Origin: Plasmodiophora brassicae
Taxonomy: Eukaryota > Endomyxa: Phytomyxea > Phytomyxea > Plasmodiophorida
Length of the DNA: 64,000 bases
Direction of reading: 5' to 3'
Assembly: GCA_036867785.1 (NCBI GenBank)
Contig: CP145414.1
Location: 1,178,001-1,242,000, forward strand
Positions within the stretch are counted from its first letter, which is position 1. Every line of letters starts with the position of its first letter. Positions 44,083 to 55,155 of this stretch are shown one piece after another. Below the pieces are notes generated by a model that was not told the DNA's origin, ran no database searches, and was given only the letters and a program-made list of their open reading frames with translations. A program made the position numbers and the translations under genes.

Positions 44083-44499
44083 CCGCAGCGCAAGCTCATT
44101 GTGCATATTTTCGAAGGGTGTTGTGCTGCCTCTGTGCTAATGTCATCGATGCTGGAAGAGCTCCGTGAGCTATCTGGGCTGCTGAAGGATGATATTATCA
44201 CACCTTCGGAGTTCGATGATATGAAACGAGCGCTGATCGGCCGCTACAAGGGATCGGGCACCACAGGTCCCAGCCACAACACTCAACTTGACGAATCGAA
44301 TGAAGGTCAGCGAGTTTTTCCACGAACGTTCGTGAATAACTGTGCCGTAGACGTGAATGGGAAGCAAGAGGCAAGAGTCTCATCGTGTTCGTCTTCGCGA
44401 AATAGAAATTTTGACCCTTTACGTCCTGGCGCTGCTACTCACAGTTCGTGTTGTGGTTACTTATTCGTTCTTGAACTAATGACGTTTGCTGGAAGGTAA
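44083..44499 (+). CDS. Transposon ORF, N-terminal domain
   Basis: Open from ATG 44083 (MPQRKLIVHIFEGCCAASVL). Helical, acidic segment MLEELRELSGLLKDDIITPS and FDDMKRALIGRYKGSGT resemble an oligomerisation or SHOCT-like helix pair. The same protein is encoded in the deleted copy near 28579-28232. Function in transposition unknown. Confidence 0.5.
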   Translation, partial: PQRKLIVHIFEGCCAASVLMSSMLEELRELSGLLKDDIITPSEFDDMKRALIGRYKGSGTTGPSHNTQLDESNEGQRVFPRTFVNNCAVDVNGKQEARVSSCSSSRNRNFDPLRPGAATHSSCCGYLFVLELMTFAGR

Positions 44500-44612
44500 T
44501 TAATCAATTGCTACGTCTGCAAAGACTGTGACGTCGCAAGCGTCTCTACATAAGTACTTCGGGCCTTCAACGGGGCTCCGGCGAGATATTTGTGTCCTCC
44601 AAGTGTCCAAAT

Positions 44613-45144
44613 ATGGTCAAGGACAGGTTCACATGCCCTGAATGTGATAAACGTTGTCAGACCAAACAAGCCCTGATTTCACACACGAAAACGCACAAGG
44701 CCAAGGAAGGTTGTATGCTGAATGGAGTTTCTACGCCTAATATTGTGCCGTGTGTTAATTCGTGGTTGCGCCATAGATCAAGCAAATCCCAAGCCTGATG
44801 AACAACGGGTTGGTGGCCCTTCGTCGAAACGCCAGCGTTATTCGTTTGAGCGCAAGGTGGATATCATCAAAGAAGTCTTGGATACGCAGCGTCCTAGCTC
44901 GGGTGAGAAGCGGTCTCGTGCGCTGGCGGTTCAACTTGTATCCGATGACACTGGTATACCTGCAATGACCATCGCGAGATGGATGAAGAACGATGATCAA
45001 CTACGTGACCATGTAGCTTCGTCGGCCGATCGTGCCAAGAAGTCCTCGTACAACCGTTTCTGGTTGAAGGACCTGCGGCAACTCGAAGAGGTACTCGCTC
45101 GAGAGATCCGCAAAGAGAGAGCCAAAGGTCGTATCTGGGTTTAG
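44613..45144 (+). CDS. Transposon ORFs: C2H2 finger and HTH DNA-binding region
   Basis: Two adjacent frames. The first has a C2H2 finger (FTCPECDKRCQTKQALISHT..H). The second, from about 44800, has SKRQRYSFERKVDIIKEVLD and TGIPAMTIARWMKN, a psq/CENP-B-type helix-turn-helix, followed by WLKDLRQLEEVLAREIRKER. These are the DNA-binding part of a pogo-like transposase. An intron or a frame break separates them. Confidence 0.6.
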
Positions 45145-45164
45145 CGTCAAAACTTAACCGTTTT

Positions 45165-46535
45165 ATGTCTAACTGTGCAGGTCCAGGTAGACAAATATCG
45201 CAGAACTGGTCACTTGCAATGGCTAGACAGATTCGCAGAAGGCCTAACGTCGTGGACCCAAGCAACGCGAAGGAGATTAAGTTATCGTATGGGTGGTACT
45301 ACCATGGATTCCTTCCGAGGCACGATTTCTCCATCAGACGTGGCAACAACCGAAAGAAGATTGATGCAGGAGCATACAAGCATATCATTTACGACTTCCA
45401 TCAACAACTTGCGACACGCAATTCCAGTCGTAATGTATTTCCCCATTCCGTTTTCAACTTCGACGAGGTCCATACCGCGTAGATGCTCTGTATTGCGCTT
45501 CTTTGATGCTTTTGACAGGTTCCTCTTCCGTTCGTGAGTGATGGTGACAGACGGACCGTTGACGACGTTGGCGCAAAGCGAGTCTGGATCAGGCAGCCGG
45601 GCCCAGGAGACGAGAAGCGGCAGGCGACTCTATTCCTTTGCATTGGGGCAGATTGTGATGTCCAACCGCGACCCCATGTCATATTCCGCGGCAAGGGCAC
45701 ACAAATTCTCCGGGGTGACGAGCCGAATCAATGGGTGCGTTCTTTACTGGGTGCTGCAAACCAATTTCTAACTGCCCTTTAACACAGGATTCCAGGGTGT
45801 CAGTCCATTTCCAAGAAAACGGATGGGTCGACACCAAGACCGCTGTAAACATCGCCAAGGTCATGCAGCAAGATCCTGCGTTCGTCAACCACGACCAGAA
45901 TCGGACCTTCCTGTGCGACAACCTTCAAGCCCATAAGGCACCAGAGTTTGTCGACTGCATGAAGTCGTTGGGCGAAATCGTGCTGTTTCCGCCAAACATT
46001 ACTTATATGTTGCAACCGGGTATGTATTTCGTGCACCTTGATTATTGCATGCTAATTGTCGTTGACAGTCGATGCCGGCGCGGGCAGGATGATGAAATAC
46101 TTCATAGCATCGCGGCTGGATTATCAGATGGACAATGACGCTGCGTTCTCATCGAAATGGTTAGGGGGAAAATTCACGGCTCCCGAGCGTCGCATCCTCA
46201 TTACCAAATGGGTGGGTGAAGCTTGGGAGCAGTTCTGGCAAGCGGGGTACATTCGTAAGTACTTCGAGAAGACCGGTTGCCTACTTGGGACGGTTGGTGC
46301 GAATCCCAGTAGGATCAAGATCCAGGGTCTTGATGATTACCAGTTTATCCCAACCGTCCCGTTTGTCATCAATGATGAAACACATTCCGAAAGCAGCGAC
46401 GGCAGTACTGACGGCGAATTCTCTGAAGGCGACAACGATCTCGAGGACCCCAGTTCGTCAGGCGAGGAAGCGCCTATTCAGTCGTTACAACCGGCCAGTT
46501 TTCGTGAAGGTGACTGTCAAGGTCTTCGACTGTGA
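45165..46535 (+). CDS. Transposon ORFs: CENP-B-like segment and DDE catalytic core
   Basis: Segments in several frames: SYGWYYHGFLPRHDFSIRRG (CENP-B-like HTH), FNFDEVHT with the first catalytic Asp (about 45460), LFLCIGADCDVQPRPHVIFR (about 45635), then FQENGWVDTK, FLCDNLQAHKAPEFVD with the second Asp (about 45920) and LFPPNITYMLQPG. A C-terminal domain (FTAPERRILITKWVGEAW, then ESSDGSTDGEFSEGD) ends at about 46535. This is the DDE_1 arrangement of pogo/Tc1 transposases. Confidence 0.7.
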
Positions 46536-46612
46536 TGGCCAACCGCCAAAGTGCTCTATGACCCCGAACCCCGATTATTTCAGTTCGGGGCTTATTAGAA
46601 GCAAGTACTGTA

Positions 46613-47103
46613 CTGCCGTCGCTGCTTTCGGAATGTGTTTCATCGTCGACGTTGATGACAAACGGGACGGTTGCCATAAACTGGTAATCATCAAGACCCT
46701 GGATCTTGATCCTACTGGGATTCGCACCAACCGTCCCAAGTAGGCAACCGGTCTTCTCGAAGTACTTACGAATGTACCCCGCTTGCCAGAACTGCTCCCA
46801 AGCTTCACCCACCCATTTGGTAATGAGGATGCGACGCTCGGGAGCCGTGAATTTTCCCCCTAACCATTTCGATGAGAACGCAGCGTCATTGTCCATCTGA
46901 TAATCCAGCCGCGATGCTATGAAGTATTTCATCATCCTGCCCGCGCCGGCATCGACTGTCAACGACAATTAGCATGCAATAATCAAGGTGAACGAAATAC
47001 ATACCCGGTTGCAACATATAAGTAATGTTTGGCGGAAACAGCACGATTTCGCCCAACGACTTCATGCAATCGACAAACTCTGGTGCCTTATGGGCTTGAA
47101 GGT
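46613..47103 (-). mobile_element. Inverted fragment of the pogo/Tc1-like transposon
   Basis: About 490 bp that is the near-exact reverse complement of 45921-46405 (with the C-terminal protein part, ERRILITKWVGEAW, read leftward from 46940). It abuts the right TIR of the long copy and has no ends of its own, so it is a remnant. Together with the long copy it forms a large inverted repeat around a loop of about 207 nt. Confidence 0.9.
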
Positions 47104-47842
47104 GAGCAGGCAGGGCAGCTAATCGGTGCTTCGGCGATCACCCGGTAAAAAGGCGACATCAGCATACTGTTCCCGGCGGTCTTCCTCCCGATTACTGAAC
47201 AGACCAAACGCCACTCGGCTTCGAAATTGGGAATGAGATAATGACACATTTGGTGTTATGTAAATGTAGATACAATAAAGCGTTTGCGCTCTTGCCTACG
47301 ATGACGTGTGGCCCCACAGTTGAAGTCAACATGTTTGTTAGTTGTCATGCAGCTCCGGTCTTGTAACGCTTCTCACTTCGAACTGACGATTTGTAAACTG
47401 CCTGGCGTGGCGATGTGCCATATGTTTGGTGTTGCGATATGCAATTGGTCTGGCAACTGTTTCGATACCAAGATGGGGCACGGGTTGCACACCGTCGGCA
47501 AAAACGCGTATCGCGAAGACTTCTGAACGGGCAAATTACTTCAGCGATACCGCAGAGACCCAAGCGCTATAATCTGTCATTAGGCTCCAGGTCAAACGTG
47601 CTGCATACGAAAACAGGTGCAGGCTTCGATAGCCCCCGCCCAGCCCCCGATGGCGATCCGACGGTCCAACCCGAAATTTTGACGCTCGGGCTGGGATGCG
47701 ATTTTTTGCATGAGTGTGGCTGCGGTCTCCTGATCAAATTTCAAGACGACGCGTCCCGTGGCTTTGAATGCCAATGGGCACTTCGCGGGATCATGATGCC
47801 GGTCCTGCTGCCGGAGGTCACAAGCACAGACCTTCTCCAGAT
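47104..47842. other. Intergenic interval right of the transposon
   Basis: Several short frames on both strands, none conserved. Probably the 5' flank of the kinase gene at 47843. Confidence 0.4.
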
Positions 47843-50800
47843 ATGTCAACGTCAGACTCGGATTTGGGGCCATATGTAAACCTGTCCAGGCACGACAGCT
47901 GTGCCATAGATGCACTGAACATGGGCCACAGCACTTGGGGGAATGTATTGGGAAAGGGGCCTTCGGTTCCGTCTACAGAGGTCTGAACATGCAAACGGGA
48001 GTTACCGTCGCCATCAAAACCGTCAAGCTGGATAATATTCCGAAAGACGAGCTTGTTTCCATTGAAGTGAGCTTGTCGTACGTCCATGTCCAATGCAAAT
48101 ATCGATTACTGTTCGCAGACCGAGATCCAGCTGCTGAAGAAACTGAAACACCCCAATATTGTCAAGTACATAGATACTATCCGGACTGAATCTGCGCTAC
48201 ACATCGTCATCGAGTACGTTGAGAATGGGTCGCTCGCCAACCTCGTTAAGAAGTTCGGCGGCGGGTTTCCTGAAACGCTTGTGGCCATTTATATATCTCA
48301 AGTCCTGAAAGGCCTTGATTTTCTACATGCACAGGGTGTTATTCATCGGTACCGTCCCCAGTATTGCTGCGGTTTCGTCATGCACCCCTGATGCTCTTGT
48401 CAGAGATATCAAAGGCGCAAACATTTTGGCGACCAAAGAAGGCCTAGTTAAGCTCGCCGACTTTGGTGTCGCTACAAAGATTAACGACTCTCAGAAGTCT
48501 GATTCTGTTGTCGGCACGGTAATGTCATGTACGGGAGTGTCGTTTCAGTCTCTTATTCCCGTGTCCCTGTAGCCCTATTGGATGGCACCCGAAATCATTG
48601 AAATGTCGGGCTCGCAGAGTACCGCATGCGATATCTGGTCGAAAGTGCCCGTTTAGTTGACTTGGCCGTTCCTTATGTTTGTCGTTTCCAGGTCTGTCGG
48701 TTGCACAATCATCGAGCTGCTGACAGGGTCGCCGCCGTACTTTGATCTACAACCTATGCCAGCGCTGTTTCGAATTGTCCAAGATGAGCACCCGCCACTT
48801 CCTGCAGGTGCGTCCGTTTATATTTGCATTGCTTTCGTAACTGTGCTAACCAAATTGTAGGGGCGTCACCTGCACTAGAGGACTTCCTCCTGTTATGCTT
48901 CCAGAAGGATCCCAATATGAGGAGCAAGGCGGAAGATTTGCTGAAGCACCCTTGGCTTCGAAGCCCAGAGCACTCCGACATTATTGTCAATGCGGAAACG
49001 AACCTTGCAGTCGTCGCGGATTCCAATACCGAATTTGACGAGGTAGTCCAGCAGACAATCCGGATGTACAAAGGCGACCTGCGCAACGAGATTGCAGAGC
49101 AGGCGGCTACCGCTGCATCGGCACAGACCAAACCGAAAGTAAGCTCTTTCGGATTCAACAATTGATTATCATCGCACTCAGCCATGAAAGCCTCAGACCC
49201 GATCTGAACGCGAAGATGAAGAATCCGCCGAAGACTGGGATGCAGGTAGAACGTTTTCTACGTTTGTGATTGGATGTCATTCAAACTAGGGTCAGAGCTC
49301 GCAACGGAAGAAGCACAAGGGTTGGATTCCAACGCGATCGTTCACCCAGACGAGATCAACATTGCTACAATGCGGCTCAAATCAGGGTTCATCCCTGCCC
49401 AGATGGCGGAGCGCCTCATTGCCCGGCAAGCGTTTGGTACTCCGGTTCCTAATCCTGAAGCCGCCCAAGGTCTTGTCAATGATGACGGGTTTAGTGATAT
49501 GTCATCGACTGGTGAGTACGTTGTTGCACATTCGTCTTCGAATGCTGACGATATTCTCAGGAGATGATGTAACTATTGCCCAGACCGGCGCCCATGTTCT
49601 TGACGGCTGGGTTGAGACAGATGACGAAGACGAATTTCTCCCCCCTGCCGAAGTCGAGAATGAACATGACGATGGTGCCCTTGACATTGATCTGAGCGTC
49701 GTTGAGCGGCGGAAGAATCGTTAGCACCGGCATGATTGACTGGTTCTTGCGTTACTAAGCAGCTGCAACAGGTGTTTGGGACGCTAACGCGGAGGATGCC
49801 CACGACGCTTTTGATGGTTTCGACGAAGTCGATCTAGTCGGAGACCAAGACGCAAAGCTGGCAGAAGAGGTCCATAATCTGCTTGCAGGCTTAATTACCG
49901 CAGTGGGGAGCCGAAATGCCCCTGTAAGGCTTGTGGTAGTTCAGTTTCCATTTGTCAAACGCTGACCATTTTCTCCAGACTGCTCCATTGCTTGCCACAA
50001 TTGAATCTCTGCGATCTGTGTTTCGCAAACATCCCTCTCAGATAGACTCTCTAGTTGTTTCACAAGGCGTTATCCCTCTTCTAGACATTATTGACATCAA
50101 TGAGGTGCTTTCCGCTGTGGTCCACGAGGACCCAATGCTAAGGCGTTTGGTAGGTGATCAACGAAAAAGGACGCAGCGGATCCGACCGGGTTGAGCTGCT
50201 TGCACAGCTGCTTCAGCTTGTACTGCAGATCATGGAACAGAGTCCTCGGGTCCAACAGTCACTTTGTCTGGTTGGAATCATTCCCATCATAGTACAGCTG
50301 GTCGATAAGAGGGTCGGTGATACGAAGCGTCAATGATTCTTGGCCTTACCTGTTACCAGGTACCGTTAAGTCTGAGATGCCAGATCGCTCAATACGTTCG
50401 CATGTTCTGCTCGGCTCCAAGCAAGGGGCGGGATGATAAGGCATGTTTGACGTCCTCCTATTGTTGTGTGTCTCACATTGTGCATAGAATCCGTCAGCTC
50501 CGAATCTGACAAGGCAAATTTTCATCGCATGCGGCGGTTTGAACTGTCTTGTGTCGCTTGTAACGTTGAGCCCGAGCGAACCGTCTGCATCGAATGCACC
50601 TTTGAACGACCAAGAACTCACACTGATTGTCACTGGGGTCGAATGCATTCAGTTTGTGTTCGACACGCCTACCAACCCGAAAAATGACTTCTGCCGGTAG
50701 AGTGTGCTGCAGTTATTATATTCGACCTTACGTGCTTATTACCGTGTTGTGCGCTATTAGGCTCTTCTGCAAGGCTGGCCTATTGCGCCCGTTATCCGAG

Positions 50801-52147
50801 ACCCTTCTTCGAATCTCAGCCTCATCGACCAACCTGGAGCTGGTCCACAAAAGTTTGAACGGTGGGCCGGGTAGTCTATGACTCTACGGTCCTGTTTGAC
50901 TGTCGATGTAGTCATGCTCATATTTGCTGAACGGGGAGACGGCGTTGTTAAAGGATACCTCGCCAAGAAGGGCGTACTCGACGTTCTTCTCAAGCTTCTT
51001 GACATTCTTCCAGAATCCGGTGTGATCATCGTTCTGAAGATTATCCGACACATGACGATGGAGGTGCTTGCCGATCTCGGTCTGCTGCTGGCTTCAGTTC
51101 GCTTAACATCGTCACAGGTTCAGGTCCGCGATGAACTGGAGGCATTCGGCGCAATCCCCAAACTGGTCAGTCTGCTCGACAGCCCAGTCATCAGTTACAC
51201 GAATCAGATCTTGCCGGCTATGTATTACCTGTTCCGAATCAAGGCTAGCAGGCAGGAGCAGGTGCAGACCCGAACTTCATGAAAATCAGCATAACGTTGA
51301 CATATTCGTTTTCGTACAGATGGCTCTGTGCGGAATTATTCCGTTGCTGCAACGAAACATCGTTGGCGACAGTCACCTGAAGCAGTTTGCACTGCCGATG
51401 ATATGTAAATTTGCCCACACCAGCGCGCGTGTTCGTCAGGAGCTGAAAAAGTACGCTGGTATCCAATTCTACCTGACACTGCTTACGCAGCCCTATTGGC
51501 AAATGCAGGTGCGTTAGGCTATACAAGTCGTTTCTGGCATACCATCTAACTCGTAATCATAGGCGATAGACTCTATTGCCGTATGGCTTGCTGAAGAAGG
51601 GAGGAGAGTCGAGCTCGTGCTGAAGCAGAACCATAATCTTCATAAGCTCGTCCAGGTTGGTATTTGCCTGCAGTATGTTGCCGTGGTTAGTCTCACGTGA
51701 TTGCAGTTGTTCGCAGATTCAGATCCGAACGTGTTCGGCAATATTCTACGATCGTTATCTAAGATAATCTCGCTCAGCCCGGCTGTTAACAAGGCACTTG
51801 GCCAGGTTCGTAGGAGTAGGTTCTTCGGTTTGTATATTCTGAGACGTCGCTTTCAGTCCGGAACGTTTCTTGCCCAAGTCGTGTACAGGCTGAGTACAAG
51901 CAAACCAATTATCCAGAAACCTTTGCTGATGATGATTCGTTTGCTGTTTGAATGTTACACAAGTGTGGATCCGAGCGGGTCCGGGAAGCCTCGTGCTCCG
52001 AAGCTGCGCAGCCAGATGGGCTACAAGCAAGGGCTGGAGCACGTCTTACGAGATCTGGCCAAAGAGGACGGCGCTGTTCTTGTCCAGGACCTTGCCGTTA
52101 ACCTGATCAAGGATTTCTATGGAGGACATGATTCTAGGAAATCCTGA
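47843..52147 (+). CDS. Cdc7/SepH / MAP3K-epsilon-like kinase with ARM repeats
   Basis: Gene of about fifteen exons from ATG 47843 ([11 protein letters not shown], intron 47876-47931, then [17 protein letters not shown]). Kinase motifs: [43 protein letters not shown] (split by an intron), [38 protein letters not shown]. After the domain come an acidic [15 protein letters not shown] segment, [10 protein letters not shown], and long ARM-repeat stretches ([55 protein letters not shown]). The last exon ends [17 protein letters not shown]. The plan matches fungal Cdc7/SepH, amoebal SepA and plant MAP3K-epsilon, kinases of the septation and cytokinesis pathway. Not every splice site was fixed. Confidence 0.9.
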
Positions 52148-52289
52148 CGTCAGAAGCATCCTGTATCAAATGAACATTATTATATATTACCTTCTCTTCA
52201 TCAACGATATCCCCTTCATCAGGCTAGCTATAGAACGCGCATGCGCTACAGTCTATTAACAGTCTATTAACATTTACAGTATCACTTTA

Positions 52290-54621
52290 CTATGCATGGC
52301 GACTTTCTCGAAGCCTGCTGAGCTGGCCCGATATGGAACGGACAGTGTCCAGGAGTAGTCGCAGGACTGGATCGTCCAGGAACCGACTTATGTCCAGCGC
52401 AGTGGTAATACGAGTGAAGTCTTCTTCGCTGAGGACGACGTCCGTGTTCAAAGTCTTTGACAGGTCTTCGCTCGGCTGCTTGACGGGGCTCGTCGATCTG
52501 CTTGTTCTTATTGAAGCAGCAGTAGAGGAGGACGTGTCCTGCGGTCCGTTAACGGGGGCGGGCTTTGATTGGGACTCCTGCTCAGAAACGCCCAGAAAGA
52601 CTGGCTTCGCAGAGTAGACAATTGGGTTGGCATCCAACGATGCGTCAAACAGTTCGGCTACAGCCTGCAATGCACCAATGGTTAGAGGGAGCAATAACGA
52701 GCGAAACTCAACGGTTTTCTACCTGGCTAACAGCATCCAGTCCGGTCTGACATTCCCCATCGCACCGCAAGGGTGCATCGGATCCACAAGCAGGAACGGA
52801 CGATGGTGGCCGGCGACTAGGAGTGGATGATGTCGACTCAGCAGATCCCGCAGCTTGAGCAGCAACATGGACATGAGTTCCGTAATAGAGATCGTCAATG
52901 TTGGCGCCAGCAACGTCCGTCTGTGTCGACTGATCGGCAGCTGAAGGTGTTTCCACCGTGGTGATGCCCATGTTCTGGACCGTTGCCGTCGATACATCGG
53001 CCCGCTGGACGCTCGTCACGTCCGAACATTGTACGGACAGGTCTTTGGATGGGTTGTCAGGAGGTACATCGTCATCGAACATTCTCTGGCGGCGCCACTG
53101 CTCAAGAAGATCTTCGACCTCGTCACCATCAACGTCATCAAGGTCTTCATGGTCCATGGCAAACTTGCCGGTCAGTTCGTGAAGTTTTCTCTCCGCCCAT
53201 TCCGCAGATTCGTTGGACGACAGCAGGCCAGACATCAAGGCGTCGGACGGCTTGCCAGACTTCGGCACATTGTCCAGGACGGCATTGTCGGCTTCGACTG
53301 CACGTCCATTACCGACCATGGTATCTGGGTACCATGCAGACGATGACGTTGAGTCATCATCATCATCGATGATTTCGTCGGCTTCTCGATCGGATGTGGC
53401 GAGTTCATTAGGTTCCGGAACCGGACGAGGTTCCGGGCCGGCTTCGTGAAGGCCTGGCGTCAAACATTCTTCATTACGTTGTTGCTGCGGAATGTCGCTG
53501 CCAGGGTCCAAATCAAATACAAGGGAGTGCACTGTGGCCGACTTGATCTGAGGCTGCGGCAAATCAGGTTCGTTGGCAGCCCTGCTTGGATCTGGAACGT
53601 TGACGCGCGTGGGAATCGCGCGCTTTGGCGGTGATGATCCCCTCGCGGGTGATGAACCGTCCTCCATAGGTGCGGACGGCCAAAGCTGTGATATCTGGAG
53701 GAGAGTCCCCGGCTTTGAAGTAGGAGATGGAGGCGATCGCACCCGACACACGGAGATGGGCTCTTTGCGATGCTTCGGGATCGATGGAGGCGATAGGGAA
53801 CGCGACTGCTGGGCAGCTGGAGAGGACACCTTTCGGAAGCCATGCGTTGGAGATAATGTCGCCCGTGCAGAGTTCAGATTTGAGGGACGTGCCGATTCTG
53901 GGCGAGTTGGACAACGCGATGGAGATGGAGGCGAAGCTGAACGTGGTCGTTCCCTCTGATCGTGTTGCTGGTCGAGCTGTGTTGAAACGGGAGACGATGG
54001 TCGATGCACGCGACTCTTCGGCGAGGACGCCGTCGTCTTGTGGGTCGATACTCGACTCCACGTCGTCGTTTTGACTGGGAATGGCGTGCTCTGATAAACG
54101 ACTCAAACCTCGACGATTACCAGGAGGCGTTCCGTAAAGGGACAATCCTACCGTTCTGTCAATGGGTTTGCTGGGCTCAGCACTATCTGGGACAGGGCGG
54201 GACACCGGCGAGTCTGTCGTCTGGTCCTGATCGGATTTCCACCAAAACGGTTTGACATCACGAGGCGGTTCAGCGGCATCGGTATTCCGCTCTTCTGGTG
54301 CCGTCGGTGGCGCTAACCGAAACCTGTTGATGCGAGACGCGATCGACACAGAAACGGGTCCTGCATAACGACGGCCGTGTCACCCTGGTGCTACGAACGT
54401 TGCCATAGATTCATGTGCGTACTGTGCCTCGGCCGGGGGACAATCTGGGCGCCCTGAATGCCCTGTGCCATGGGAGCTCGTTCCTCTCTGCGAAGTGGCT
54501 CACGGTCCCGGTACGCCATCACGGGCGACGAACCGCGGTGATAGCCGATATCGTCACTGTAGCCGAACGCGTCGCCTCGCGTGTACCGGACCGGCCGGCG
54601 ACGCTCAGACTTCAGCGCCAT
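52290..54621 (-). CDS. Large Ser/Pro-rich disordered protein, hypothetical
   Basis: Four exons inferred from ATG 54621. The first encodes MALKSERRRPVRY to NLWQR and joins in frame, over a 40-nt intron, to PVSVSIASRINRFRLAPP. A second intron near 54085-53998 shifts to the frame of the long Ser/Pro-rich exon that ends at about 52735. A third intron (gtagaa...cag) leads to AVAELFDASLDANPIVYSAK and the end (LDDPVLRLLLDTVRSISGQL). The middle is disordered, with an acidic DDDDSTSSS block and a helical piece (ESAEWAERKLHELTGKFAMD, VEDLLEQWRRQRMFDDDVP). No recognised domain. The short first intron is the weakest join. Confidence 0.55.
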
Positions 54622-55155
54622 CCACCACCACCAGCGCTGCCGTCACCACCTGCCCTGACCCATTCGCGGCCAATCAACCCTGACGCTGGAAAATAACGGT
54701 CTCGCTATTTGGCGCGCCCGTGTCGAAAAAACCAGCTGGCAATCCCGACCTCTGCAGTGGCAGCATATACGTAGTACCTGCATAGCGCTGCGCTAAGTAG
54801 GCGTGCCCCACGTCACGTACTCGGCGCCGAAGCTGCGGCATTGTCGCTCAAAGCGCGACAGTCCGAAAAATTGCGATACTACTTCCAACTGCTGTCCGCC
54901 GCCGGGCCCCCATCGGGATGGGCGACGCCGTCTAAATTGGTGTCCGACGCCGCTTTTAGACGACGCCTGCCGAAAGTCAGCCGTGGCTCGTCTGGAACTC
55001 GTGCGGGTCCGGCTCGATCGTGGCAGTTGCTGCGGCAGATGCTGAGGGAGCGGCCGGGGCAGCAGACGTGACAGGGAGGGGCTGCGCTGCGACGTACCGT
55101 ACGACAGCGAGCAGTGTGTGAAGTCGGGCACGGTCAGCGCGAAGCGACCCGAGGG
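54622..55155. other. Divergent promoter interval before myosin I
   Basis: Between the start of the Ser/Pro-rich gene (minus) and the myosin gene (plus). A plus-strand frame at 54841-55071 (SEKLRYYFQLLSAAG) has no ATG and is probably not coding. Nothing else is supported. Confidence 0.4.

Larger units (their letters stand above)
43900..46612 (+). mobile_element. Pogo/Tc1-like DNA transposon, long copy
   Basis: Ends 43902 (CAGTATTTGCTTCTAATAAG) and 46610 (complement of CAGTACTTGCTTCTAATAAG) sit between TA dinucleotides. The element is 2709 bp. Subterminal parts contain palindromic blocks (taagccccgaaccc, gggtcttattaag). Reading frames in order: an N-terminal domain (MPQRKLIVHI...), a C2H2 finger, an HTH, a CENP-B-like segment and a DDE core. 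These frames are separate, so it either uses introns or is no longer intact. Its deleted relative lies at 27279-28769. Confidence 0.88.

Noticed and set aside
47308-47879. Two plus-strand frames upstream of the septation-type kinase
   Set aside because: No conserved sequence; the kinase start is explained by ATG 47843 plus a 56-nt intron.
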